In this document: in pieces, positions 23,079-34,881 of the stretch
How positions within the stretch are numbered: the stretch's first letter is position 1
How the letters are laid out: each line of letters starts with the position of its first letter
Source of the DNA: Marisa cornuarietis
Lineage: Eukaryota > Mollusca > Gastropoda > Architaenioglossa > Ampullariidae
NCBI GenBank assembly: GCA_004794655.1
Contig: SMMW01000033.1
Location: 2,049,501 to 2,113,500 of the forward strand
Direction: 5' to 3'
Length of the DNA stretch: 64,000 nucleotides
Program-made: the position numbers and the translations under genes
Notes under the pieces: model-generated
Databases searched by the model: none
What the model saw: the letters and a program-made list of their open reading frames with translations, nothing else
What the model was told of the DNA's origin: nothing

Positions 23079-23685
23079 TTTATGTTAATATATCAAACTG
23101 GTGGAAAGGATAATGAAGAATAAGTGGTTAAAACTGTTATATGTATGAAAATAAACTGACCACTTCCTGTGGATCAGGAACAATTGTACATTGTGTGCTT
23201 GTGGATCACAACTATATTACCAATGTAAGTAGGTACAGCGTTTTGTAATAGTACACGAGGGCATTGTCGTTTTTCCCTTCTCTAGTTTTTTTTTCTCTCA
23301 CATATTTAGAGATTTTAATAGGTGTATGTTATATATATAAGCCAATTTGATTTCATTTCCTCCAGTGTAAATGTGTAACTTATTGATCCTACAATTGTCA
23401 TGTAAACCAGGAACAGTTGTGTGTTAGTGCAGCGTTTTTATGTACAGCTTTGTGTAATGCTACATGTGGACACTTTCTTCTTGTCTCTCTCTCTCTTCTC
23501 TCTCTTTTTTCTCTAATTTTAAACATGGATATCAAACACTCTATATTTATATTTTCTACCTCTAGTATGGATTTAAGAATGAAAGAGGTGGTTGAATTGT
23601 GTTCTGTGAATTATAATATGGAAAAAAAGATGTATCCATGAAAAATGAAGATTAAACTGTGTAAAAAAAAAAAAAAAAGGAAAAA
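23079..23685 (+). mobile_element. Poly(A)-tailed retroinsertion with 15-bp TSD
   Basis: A perfect 15-bp direct repeat flanks it (23064-23078 and 23686-23700). The insert ends in an A-rich tail (about 23663-23689). No domain is recognised, so it may be a strongly truncated LINE or a processed transcript. Confidence 0.65.
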
Positions 23686-23700
23686 AAAATCTTCATGACT

Positions 23701-24900
23701 GTGAAACGGTGTTAGATTTTAAAATCTTCTGTAATAAGTTCTATTCATCACTATGCAGCATAAGGTCTAGCGAGGTGCATATTTTTTTTGTAATGATCTG
23801 GTAAACGTCGGTACGAGATACGATAGGGAGAACTTTCGCCGATCTCATTTCATGCTGGGACATAACTGTCTGGGCGTAGGAGCGAGAGCATTTTTTTTAT
23901 AACAATTTCAATGGTAGCGCATGTTTGTCAATCACAGGCACGATAACAGAAGTAAAGCAGCGGGACAACATAACTGCGTGGATTTGCTGTGGGTAAAAAA
24001 AAAGTAAACATTCCACTATTAGCTGACAGAGTACGTGCTATTTTTTTTAAATTTGTATTTATATTGCAAACATTCTTCACTTATCCACAGTTTGGTCGAT
24101 AAGTGATAAGCCGCAATATCCACATTTCAGGAATATAATTAACTGTTAGTGGATTTATGTCCTGGATGTCACTTTTGAAAAGTATTTGTTAGTGTGCTAT
24201 TCGTTGTAATGTTTTTTTTTTCTTATTAAAATTCACGAAGGGCATCGTAACACTTCATTAATTGCCGTTACAGATATTGTCTAAATGTCTACGTCGACTC
24301 TTCTCTTTTGTATTTTGTGATTTTATAGTCCAAGCTGTTGTCTAACTTTTGGGGAGCACGAGTAGATCGTTCATGCAGGCAGAAGAAAGATAAAAGAAAA
24401 CGTGAAAAAATCCTCTTCCCCGAGCTTCACTGCCTGTAAGTCTGAGATGTGTGTGTGTGTGTGTGTGTGAGAAAGAGAGAGAGCGTGCGCGCGCGCGCGC
24501 GAGCGAGAGAGAGATGGCATATTTGTAAAGAGCATCTCCTTCTTGCGGTGCTTTGTCCTTTCCCCGTCACTCCATGTCAATTTGCGTTTACGCCTGAAAC
24601 GAATGGACTAGGTTCTGTCACTCACTGCGGCATACGTCTTTAAGAAGAGCATAAAGCAGTTCCCCCTGACATAAAACGCTAAGAGCAGATGTTCATAAAA
24701 GTGATAATGAAAATGAAAATTCCTTCAATGCATTTCGTAGTTAGGCTGTGAAAAAGAGATGGAATGAGCTGTTCAGAGATAACAAACCTTCAGTTTAAAA
24801 CCGGCTCTTCAAAGTTAGCAGGAGCAGAGATATAGAGGAAGCCGTTTTAGCATCAGTACATATCACGACACAAGGTTTTTTTCCAGTTGTAAAATTTGTC
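23701..24900. other. Intergenic region upstream of gene 3
   Basis: No gene recognised. It holds a compound (GT)n/(GC)n/(GA)n tract at 24448-24514. The last 300 bases presumably contain the gene 3 promoter, but no clear TATA element is seen and they do not align with the promoter block of genes 1, 2, 5 and 6. Confidence 0.4.
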
Positions 24901-24941
24901 CAGGTATCGATTTCTTTAAAGTTATCGTTCCATTTTTCACC

Positions 24942-27642
24942 ATGAGTTGTGTGCTGATACTACTTCTTTCAGGTGAGACATATACAGATATAGTATGTGT
25001 AATAATAATAAATAATAATGGTTAATAGGTAGCTCGTGAATTTTAATTCGTCTATATTATTGAGTAAATATTAATACCCTTTTAGGCAGGGTCTATTGTT
25101 CTAGTTGACGTGACCATAAATTTAAGAAACTTGGAATGAACGTGATATTAGCACCGTTATCAAGTTTCTCATTCAAGCAAAGAAGGTATAAGGTTGTTTG
25201 CTTTATGATCTCCAGACAGTGTGCCTAAATATAGCTTCTGGTAATGGGAAGCAATCTTGTAGTATTTTCAAGTTCAGCGCCATTTATTTACTCAAATGAG
25301 CACAAATTTGAGAGTACGTGAAGCACGGTTGAACACTTTTTAACAGAGAACGCAATATTTGCCTTGTAAATATCATGTGTATTTTTGAGTTCACTACAGC
25401 TTTCTTAATAAACGAGTCTCTTGCGCAATCAAAAATTAGTAAAACGAAAACAATGAAGAGCTATTTGCAATAAAGACCCAGTCCAGAAAAAAATCATGAC
25501 TGTAGTGCCGAAAGTAAACGATGAAAAGCAGCAAGAGAAAGAAGGTGATTTAACCATCTCGGGTTTGGATAAAGCCCTAACGAGCCTTCGGATGGAACAG
25601 CGGAGCACCACAGTAAGCCATCAAATAAAGGCCACATAAATATTACCAATCATCAACTTAAAACAAAAGGTAATATAAACAAACAAGCTTCCTATCCCCT
25701 TTTCAAACAATGACATCACCAATAATACATCTTCTCGAACTGTAGATAATAACAGGTGAATAAAACAATCGTTAAGCAGGATTAAAAGATAATATAGGAT
25801 AACAGAAACTTCATGCTTTTGCAGTTGTTACCCTTAGGTTAGAACACCTGGGTGCTGAAAGAATACAGGAGGATATAATGTGCTCAGTTTTGTATATCTT
25901 TGCTGTAATGTTTCATAGTGACATTTTTTTGTTAGACTTCATCTGTGCCCTTTTTCTAGGCCGTCTGTGTCCTTATCATTTAGCGCAGTATTGTATCTAT
26001 CCCTGAAGGGTGTCATGTTCTTCCATGAAGCAGTTGCCAGGTTTGTATGAAATCTGGAAAACCGCCTTAGCCCCGTGTTTGTGTTTATTCTGATCTGTTT
26101 TATTAGTTTTATTCTTCAACACTGCTCGACTGTCCTAATAATTTTTGCTTTTCGCGAGTTATTCTTATCTGGATGTTAACTACTTTGCATCTTTTGATCC
26201 CTCAGCATTATGTTCATACTTCTTCGTCTAACTCCTTTTGTAGCCCAGCTGTTTTTTATGTTATTATTATTAAAGGGGATTTTAGAGGTACCACAAAAGC
26301 GTCGTTCCAGGGTCCTTGACTAGTATACACAACCTCCTTTTTCGTCCAACAATACAGAGTAGCTGCACGAACAGCTGAAGTTTATCCAAGTAAATGTACT
26401 TCAAATTTGACCGGCGACACAATTTTTCTTACTATTAGTTACAACAACAATCGTATGAGCAGCTATGCCCAAATAAATGGACAAATTAGTCCCAGTGGTA
26501 ATTTTTCAACCCTAAGGCTTTTGTGACAGCACGTAAGTAAACACATAAGCATAAACTGTAATGATCACTTAGAGTTTGCAAAAATACCTTGTGGTATTGT
26601 AAAGTCGTTCTTGCTCGTTTGGTTCCTGAGCACATATGTTTAGGGGGCTTTAACCTTTATATTCCACAGGTTCAAACATGTACGGTTCAGGGCTAGAAAA
26701 AAATCGTTTCTAACTCGTCTTCACTAGCCTTGTGTCGGCACAGTTTAAAATGGTTCATATTTGTACTCTTAACAGAGATGATATTATTGGGTGATGACAG
26801 TACACATTTACTATGTATTGAGCGGACACCCAACTTCAAGCGAAAGAAAAGAAAACCGTTCATATAAACTTTGTAGTCTCCACATCTAAACAGCATCCCC
26901 ATAGATTTAGTAGGATTTACATGGCATGACTAAGTAACCATATCAGCTAGAAAAGAATCACATATCAACGAGATCAAAAAGAAGTAAAACCACCATATAT
27001 ATATATATATATCTCGATGTTGACGTCTCCGAGTAAAAATAAAAACAAAACTGAAGCATCACTTTTGTACGTCTATGACTAGTAGTGGGTACAACATAAA
27101 ACACGTTAAAACAATGACAATAACTAATTCTACCCCACTCCCCGGAAGATAAATAGATAATTATACAACTCAGAAAAGGTACATCTCACTTGGGCCTGAG
27201 AAAAGGTGTCTTTTTTTGAATCTACTGCAGCGTCTGTCATGTACCTGGCAAAGGGGAAGGAATCCAGCAATTGCGAAATCCGTTGCAGCGAAGCGTATCA
27301 TGAAGCCTTCAGAAGTAACTCTGAACCTATAGTTTGCAGGTAAGGTTACATAGTGTTTTTTTCTTAAACTAACAATATCTTGTAAGCTTTTTTTATTTTC
27401 ATGAGAGTTTGTCACAAAAATAAGACAGCAGACAGGATGGAAAATTGATTAGGGGAAAAATAATAAACTAACAACAAAAATTTGGCTTGTGTCGCGCCTT
27501 ATCATCCCCTACACTGGCCTACAGACAAGCTCAAGGCGCTTTACAAATGAAAGAAGGGGATGTGACGTCAAAATAAGGTGACGACAAGACAAAAAGACGT
27601 AGGTGTATAGCAGACTGTGTGCTCGGCGCCAAAAGGCAGAGT

Positions 27643-27691
<49 letters not shown>

Positions 27692-30600
27692 CATTTGTAA
27701 TGCGCAGGTATCCATTCACAAGAATGCTCATTGCGCAGCAAAAACAAAAAAATAAAGAAATAGAATAAAAAAGTAAATAAATAGATAAAACATCAGGAAA
27801 GTAAAAAATAAAGACAGAAGTGTTGCTTGGTTGTTTAAGTCCGTCTTAAATAAACAAATGGGTCTTCAGTCTTTTTCGAAACGTGGTTGGTGAGGTGATG
27901 GTGGACAGTGACGATGGCAGAGCATTCCACAGTTTAGGTGCCGCGTTTTTGAAGGCCCTGGCTCCAGTGCGCTTCTTGTTTGTGTCTTCCACTGCAGGGA
28001 GACAGAAGCGTGACTGGGAGCCAGAGCGCAGACCACGTGACGGCTGGTAACGAGGAACTACCTCTTGTAAATGGTCAGGAGCAGTTTTAAACATGCAGGA
28101 CTGTGCAATCGAAAGCACTTTGTGATCAATGCGCTTGTTCACTTGGAGCTAGTGAAGGTTCTGTAGGATAGGGGTGATGTGCTCAGTGGACGACTTTGCA
28201 CGGGTACAACCCTGGCGGCTGTGTTTTGAACTCTTTGGAGTCAATCCAACTGCGTAGCAGGTATACCCCACAATGCACTATTTCAGTAGTCTAATCTTGA
28301 TATGATGGTAGCCACAGCAAGTGAGTTGGCAGCAGCTTGAGTCAGCATGGGCCGTAGTCTACCTAAAGTCCTCAAAAAGTAGTAGGATTTTGCCACAACA
28401 GAACTAACATGGTTACACATGGAGAGCTCTGCATCAATAAAGAGCCCTAGGTCCCGTACACAGTCAGCAAAGGCTATGGAGGCGTCACCGAACTGTACGG
28501 CACTAATGCCGATCTGCTCCCATCTGGCCATGGAACCGCACAGTAACGCTTCTGTCTTGTCGTCATTGAGTTTAAGACGATTTCTGGTCATCCATGCCTT
28601 TACCGCAACACAACAAGATTCAAGTCGTTGAAGCGCATTCCTAGCCGCTGCTGGGTCTGGGGAAAAACTGTTCAGAATCTGTTCACACACAACAGGAAAA
28701 CAATCCTCAGCCCAAATACGAAACATATCATACAAGACGTAATACACTCCATAGCAACTGCTGCTCCTAGTAACGCATCCAACAGAGGGCACTAGGCGCA
28801 TTGAAACGACGAATGAGCCCCAGCACATGCAAAAATTTCTTCATCACCAAAGGTCGGTTAGTTATAGGCAAGAGGACATCACTCTGCTATAAGTAGCCCA
28901 GAACTCAGGGTGATGATGATGATGAAGTCTCATTATATAATGCGCAGGTATCCATTCAGAAGAATCCTCATTGCGCAACAAAAACAGAAAAGAAGAAGAA
29001 AAAAACCCCGAGAAAGTTAAAAACAATAATAAAGAAAGAAGTGGTGACACGGATAATGCCAAAATGTTTTTTCTCATCAGTAACCATATCTAAACTATTT
29101 GTTTTTAACCGTTTAATATTCTCTACAACACATTCTTTAAAACAAATATGTGATCACAAGAAAATGTGTTTCTGGTTTTTAAGTCACTCGTGACTCAAAC
29201 TACGTGATATATTGGCTATATGTAATTTCGGTAAAACAGTCTTCAATACAGACTACAGTGTTAAGGAACAAGTATGGCTGATGATGATAGCGTATTAAGT
29301 TAAGCGACGAAGCATACGTCCCTTGCGCCCATGTCGTCGTCAATGGCTCGTTTACGGGTCCTAACTCCACGGCGCCAGCCTCTCCAAGAAAACAGAGTCT
29401 TTGCAGTCAAGATATTTGAAAACGAAACACTTTATTCACAGATTTATAAATTATTTTTCACGCTGGCAAATCGGCAACACACGCCGGCAATACAACTCAC
29501 AGCAGCGATTCCTGCTACTCAAACGGCTACACATGCCTGACAACTCTGGCCATAGCGACACACGCTGGCAACGGTGACACACGCATATCATACAAGCCAG
29601 AATACACTCCATAGCAGCGACACACGCATATCATACAAGCCGGAATACACTCCATAGCAGCGACACACGCATATCATACAAGCCGGAATACACTCCATTG
29701 CAGCGACACACGCTGGCTGAAGGTGACACACGCCTCGACGAACTATAAGGCGACAAACGCAGGACATAGCAAGCAAGTGGCGACACACGCCCGCAATAAC
29801 ATTTTTTTGCTCTGACTCTCAACCGTTTATATTCGAAGTGCAAACGCATCTAGAAACACCCAGCATCTATTCGTCACACATGCGCTCTCTTGCGCCGAAA
29901 AATTCAAGGCATCAAGGCTTGCGTCAGTCACACTCGCTCACGCACTCGCCGAGCAGCAGGTCAAACGAAGTCAAATACCTCATCAAAGCGGCGCCGGGCG
30001 ACACCTCACCCAGACCGCTACAACGTTTAATTCGTAACATACAGTTTATGTCTCTGCGTTTTAAATGATATAACGCAACACTAATATCCAACACATTTTA
30101 TCCTTATTGTGACAATTTCGAATAGCTATACAGTAAACTCTCACTTACCGCGGGGGTTCCGTTCCAGGCCTACTCGCGATAAGTGAACTTCCGCGAAGTA
30201 TGGGGGCTATACTGATTTTAGTAGTTATTCATTATTGAATTAAAATATAACCATTTCTACTGAAGCGCGATATATATCATATTTCAGACACAGACCACTA
30301 CAACGCTTAATTAGTAACACAGTTTATGTCTCAAATTTTTTCACTGCTCACTCTGCGTTTTAAATGATATAATGTAACACTAATATACTGCATTATATCC
30401 TTATTGTGGCAATTTCGAATAGCTACATTGTCACGTAGATTTTGTCTACTGTATCTTTTGTTTTTCAGACATTAAAAGTTATTTTTTTAGAGGTACAGCT
30501 TATTACTTATTGTGGGACATAAGCTCACACACCGTCAAACGGAGAATGTCTTCCTCCATTTCTTTGTGCTTTGTTCGCTTTTTTCCAGAGCTGCACAAAC

Positions 30601-31216
30601 TGCCGTAGACTGCCTTAAGTCATGCGGAATAGAAGGTCCAGTTAAAGAAGCAGAGGATATTTTAAAACGTCAAGGCTTTACTTGCCGTAAGTAACTTTAA
30701 ATCATTCAAATTTAGGTAACCCGAAATTTGAATAAGATACTCGTTAATGCAAAAAGAGCATAGGTTACGAAACCTTAAAAAAGAAAAACGATAGAAGAGT
30801 GGAAGAAGAAAGCCTAAAAACTTGAGTGAGAAAACCAGATCCGATTGGCTAGTGTTTGTTTTTACAGTTCTTGAGACATGAAATTTTCTCTTATAACGGC
30901 AGATAAGGAGCGGACTGGGCGTAATGATTAATGTTATTTTAAGAGTTCCATATTCTTACTGCGCAAGGGTGAAAAGATGTAAGAATGAAAGTGGAAGATG
31001 ACATTTGGTGTTTTATTGTGACAAATGACAAAACTGCTGCAGGTTACAGCATTACATTATTGTGGCTACATAATTATAGTGCCAAAAATTTTGTCATGTT
31101 AATAACTGTTGTCTGATTCACTTGCAGACCTCTCCGGTTCCAGCACTGTCTTTGGCAGTCTACTCCCCGTCCTTGGTGCACTGATGGTCACTGCCTACAG
31201 AGCATTAACCCAGTGA
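24942..31216 (+). CDS. Gene 3: secreted six-cysteine GPI-anchored-type protein
   Basis: Exons 24942-24972, 27231-27339, 30589-30686, 31128-31216 (phases 1, 2, 1) give 108 residues. Exon 1 encodes MSCVLILLLSG. The cysteine pattern is C-x3-C-x16-C-x8-C-x3-C-x19-C. Exon 4 encodes a short linker (HLSGSSTVFG) and a hydrophobic tail ending TAYRALTQ. At 6.3 kb it is the longest plus-strand member, because intron 2 has taken L2 fragments (27643-28667, 28912-29040), a solo LTR (29259-30039) and part of a pogo-like MITE. A second solo LTR lies 160 bases past the stop. No canonical AATAAA occurs before that LTR; the aligned position reads AATGAA. Function not recognised. Confidence 0.75.
27643..28667 (-). 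mobile_element. 5'-truncated L2/CR1-like LINE in gene 3 intron 2
   Basis: Minus-strand frames carry RT C-terminal sequence: VKAWMTRNRLKLNDDKTEAL, then IISRLDY (28283-28667), and after a frame break KNAAPKLWNALPSSL and the FRKRLKTHLFI end at 27846. The 3' end is a (GAT)n tract at 27643-27692. RT homology starts abruptly at about 28667, just after the catalytic box, so this is a 5'-truncated copy. Confidence 0.8.
28912..29040 (-). mobile_element. Second L2-like 3' end fragment
   Basis: Bases 28915-28980 repeat the 3' terminus of the element at 27643-27730 (GATGATGA tail, then TAATGCGCAGGTATCCATTC). Only about 130 bases are present. Confidence 0.65.
29259..30039. mobile_element. Solo LTR with 5-bp TSD
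   Basis: The element begins TGTTA and ends TAACA, with identical 5-bp flanks TACAG at 29254-29258 and 30040-30044. The pseudogene copy of the intron (14190-14200) preserves the uninterrupted site. No internal coding sequence is present, so it is a solo LTR. A 43-bp tandem repeat lies inside it. Confidence 0.75.
29576..29710. repeat. 43-bp minisatellite inside the solo LTR
   Basis: A unit starting GACACACGCATATCATACAA begins at 29576, 29619 and 29662, with a partial fourth at 29705. The spacing is exactly 43 bases. Confidence 0.9.
30130..30287. mobile_element. pogo/Tigger-like MITE fragment
   Basis: After a TA it begins CAGTAAACTCTCACTTACCG, matching the CAGT-x-x-CTC-type termini of pogo/Tigger elements. 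Its interior (CTATACTGATTTTAGTAGTT) is shared with 36000-36030. No matching right end is seen here. Confidence 0.5.
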
Positions 31217-31376
31217 CACAGTGCAGCTAACATCCCTAGCCAGCTTCCTTGTCGCACTTTAAACTATAATGAGACACCAGCAATTTGAATGACATGAATG
31301 AAATCCTTTCGTTAAGTGAGGATCGTTTGCAATACTAATGTAAATTCAAAAACAATGCATGCAGTCTGTCACAGCC

Positions 31377-32298
31377 TCTGCGTTCACTCAACGCCTGGAC
31401 ATTTGCGTGTTCTTTTTTCATATAAAACAACTCTGCCTTCTTTTTAAACATGTATACATTTAATAAAGTCAATAAACATGGTAAAATAAATTCAAGAAAT
31501 TCTAAGGTACAAAAATGATCTAAATATCAAATAGTCTAAAAGAAAGTTTATAATCTGGCACAAAGTCACTTTTCGATTATCTCTCTGAATAAAGTTCTTA
31601 AATTTCAGTCGCTGGAAAAAACTGACGCTTCGATGAGTGTGTGTGTATATATATATATAAATAAACTACATAAATGCTTCACAAACAAATATCCTAAACC
31701 ACAAACGCTTTAATTAAAAATGGTGCTGTCTCTTGGGACGACCCACCTAACCTCACAACACAAACGCTGCCACTCGGGGCCAGACGTTGAACATGAAATG
31801 GCGCTGCCTCTTGGGGACGAGCGACCCAACCTTTTCTTTATTGATGCCTTCTCTGGGGAACAGGCGTTATACACATGGCGCTGTCTCTTGGGGACGAGCG
31901 ACAACAATACAGCTAACTCCAGCTAGCTCCAGCTAACTGCGCCTATAACAAAATTACAACAAAAGAAATTACTAATACTTATAGATCTATATCTCTATTT
32001 TAAAAAAATAGCATACAGGAAAAATTCACCTTATTCAAAATAATCCGAGTTACTAACAAAAACACAATAACGCACCTTTCTAGGTAGACGCAGCCTTCAC
32101 TTCCCCACACGCAGTGTCTCGGCACTTGCCGTATCTCTCTGAGAAGTGAAGCGCTGGCCAGCAAAAGTTACCTAAATACTCTTACCCTTTCTTTTCTCAC
32201 TGTCTAAAAAAAGAATACCCCTATGACTCATGCCCCAGGTGCGATTTGGGCATCCTCTCTGTACTGGCTATTAGCCTCCATGTCACCCCTCTGTGACA
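31377..32298. mobile_element. Solo LTR downstream of gene 3
   Basis: It begins TGTCACAG and ends CTGTGACA. The flanks are CAGTC (31372-31376) and CAGTG (32299-32303), a 5-bp duplication with one change. The matching regions after genes 4 and 5 (37620-37640, 43745-43765) show the empty site. There is no internal coding sequence. Some internal segments are repeated (CTCTTGGGGACGAGCGAC twice, 31809 and 31888). Confidence 0.72.
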
Positions 32299-32582
32299 CA
32301 GTGAGGCGAGAGAGGAATGCTTGGTCTCTTACCCACCGTAAACATGCAAAATTGTGTAGTTTTCTACTTCTGTTATCGTGACTGTGATTAAGATCAAGGG
32401 GATTAAGAAGTTTTATGCTTTTTTAAAAATTGTCGTTGAAAGCAATTATAATCAAATCAACTGTAAAGAGCAGTTTGAGGAAATATAGTTAATCAAATGA
32501 TAAATAAAGCAAAAGAAAACTTTTAAAAGAGCGTTGAGGTTGTTGATCAGTAAGAACGGATCAATAAGAAATTCTTTATCAC

Positions 32583-32880
32583 TGTGCTTTGGAATAAATG
32601 AATGCGGGAAGCATTTGTTGTAAATCTGATACACTTAGCTTGCTTCGGCAATTTAAGTGCTGGTTTTATTAATTTAGTCACAGGTGTTAGAGAGATTTCC
32701 TTCACCCGTTTAGCCATTAAAAGCAAAGAGTGTCAAACAAAAAACATGAACAAAAATAGAAGTTGTGCAGTCAGAATTAACTGCCGCTGTCCTAACTTCT
32801 TAGATGGACAAGTGGTGTTTAGCCACACAAGACTGAGCACTAATAGGTCCGGGTAAGCGGTCAAATAAGCACAAGACTGT
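32583..32880. repeat. Array downstream block, copy b
   Basis: Homologous to 14855-15120, 37922-38055 and 44052-44185. Located after gene 3 and its LTR. Confidence 0.6.
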
Positions 32881-32959
32881 ATTATGAGAATGGAAAACCT
32901 TCTATGACTGCAGTTTGGTGAAGTCAAAGCAATTGTAAAACTTGAGCCGCAGTTACTGA

Positions 32960-34860
32960 GTACCCAGATCCCAGATAACATTTAAACATTTTATAAATGT
33001 TCTCACGAAATGTTTGAATAATGTTTGATGAAAATGTTTTCAGAAATGTTTTTCTTGCCCATCTAAAAATGTTTTATTGACGTTTACATTCAAACTATTT
33101 TTAAACTTATTTTCTACCTTTTTACCGTTTTATAAACATTTTTCTATAAATTTAACAGTTGTCATAACCTCGGAAAGCGTGACTCTCACGCTTTCTCTTC
33201 CAATGACATGCACGGGCCAGACAAATACAATTCTTTTGCACAAATGAATTTTATCTACAGATGTCTTTCACTCCTCAATCCAATTTAGCCCCCTTCTCAT
33301 TTTCCCTGATTCTCTCATGTCACACATCTTTTGACATCATCCATACGTATTCAGACAAACTGACTTCCTTTACACTTTTTCGTTCTTCCACATGGGATGA
33401 GGCCTTCAACCTCACCTCAGCTAGATCTGTAACAAATTTTGCTGAGCTAACAACTAACGCTGCATCATTACGTTAACATGCACGGAAAGGACACCGTGCT
33501 CGTAACAAAGTAGCCCTATAACACTCTGTTACATGCACAAAGAGGTATCTAAATTTAGGATGGATTTATTTACACTATTTACACATGCAAACCAATTCCA
33601 ACCAACTCTACACATGCCTAACTCCTACACCATTAACACTTAACGCCTTTTTCTTCAAATACCTAATTGTACTTGAGTCACTAAGTTACTGATCACCAAG
33701 GGGAGAGTTGAAGGTACATGAACCACTTGACACCAGACCAGAACACCTTTACGGTACAAATGTACTTCTTCCGCACTCAAAATAAGGAAACATGAAGAGG
33801 AAAGAGTGGGATTTGCGATACATGAGTCACTTGACAGCGAACCAGAACATCTGCACGGTGCAATTGTACTTTTGAACTCGAAATAAAGGAAAGAATGACC
33901 CTCGATCTCGGGCTGTGTCGAACAGAAGCCATTGTGCCCTGTATTTATCTTCAAAACTTGGGCGCTGCATCACCTGCTCTAGGGCCACGTCTCGTTCACG
34001 CGGCGACCGCGCGTCATCTAAGGAGCTGGGAGAGGGTGCAGAGTGGAGGGAAACAAAAGCACTGATAGCGGTACATGCTGTCCCAAACAAGCGCTCCTGT
34101 TTCAGAAATAACTTCTCCATTAGGGGTTGACTTTTGTATTTTAGTAATATCTTCCCCAACCCACTATGGAATTATGTACCCTTCATTCCCGATAGCTGGT
34201 TCGACTGGGGAACGGGGTTTGGAAGTCAGTACTCTAATCACTTAACTGTCCACAACCCCTGCACGATGATAACACAGTGTGAGCGTTAAGAGCAGCAGAA
34301 GTTTGTAACCACCAAGTGAACTTGTTTTATATTGCCTAAGCAGTGCGCATGTTCTGTCCTTTGTGTTTCATAAGCCAGACCTCTTTTTATGTATAGGGGA
34401 TAAGAAATTATAAAATAACGGTTAACAGTATTCACCCAGGGACGTTGCTCCAGAAACTCTGATGTCCATATTTTATTCCTTTTTTAATTTGGTTTCGCTG
34501 AAAAGCACAGTGAAGCTACAGTGTTAACTGCTGCAGGTCGTGGTGGTGGTAGTGGAAGAAGAGGAGGATAGATATTGTTTACGATTGATTGGTGATTGGT
34601 GACTGATGATGATAGATACTGGATATTTTTGTAGAGCGTGTAAGGGAATCGACGATGAAGTAAAAGAATCAGCCTTCAGTATGAACAAAGGTTATAAACA
34701 AAACCTTTGATTGGTAGTTGCTATCAGAAGTAAACACGAGGATACCTATAATAGGTAAACGATCACTGTTATCTACCAGTGTCTCTTCAGGCAGATATTT
34801 CAAAACAATCTATACCTCCATCTGAAATATTGTCCGCGAAGCTGTCGATCTTCCTTCACA
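32960..34860. other. Intergenic region upstream of gene 4
   Basis: Bases 32985-33150 are a degenerate AAATGTTT-rich stretch. Bases 33250-34130 hold no recognised gene; two internal segments around 33660-33740 and 33810-33900 look like an old internal duplication (the CACTTGACA and CCAGAACA motifs recur). SINE-like DNA lies at 34140-34250. The gene 4 promoter is not identifiable by motif. Confidence 0.4.
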
Positions 34861-34881
34861 GCGATATTTAATCGGATCACC

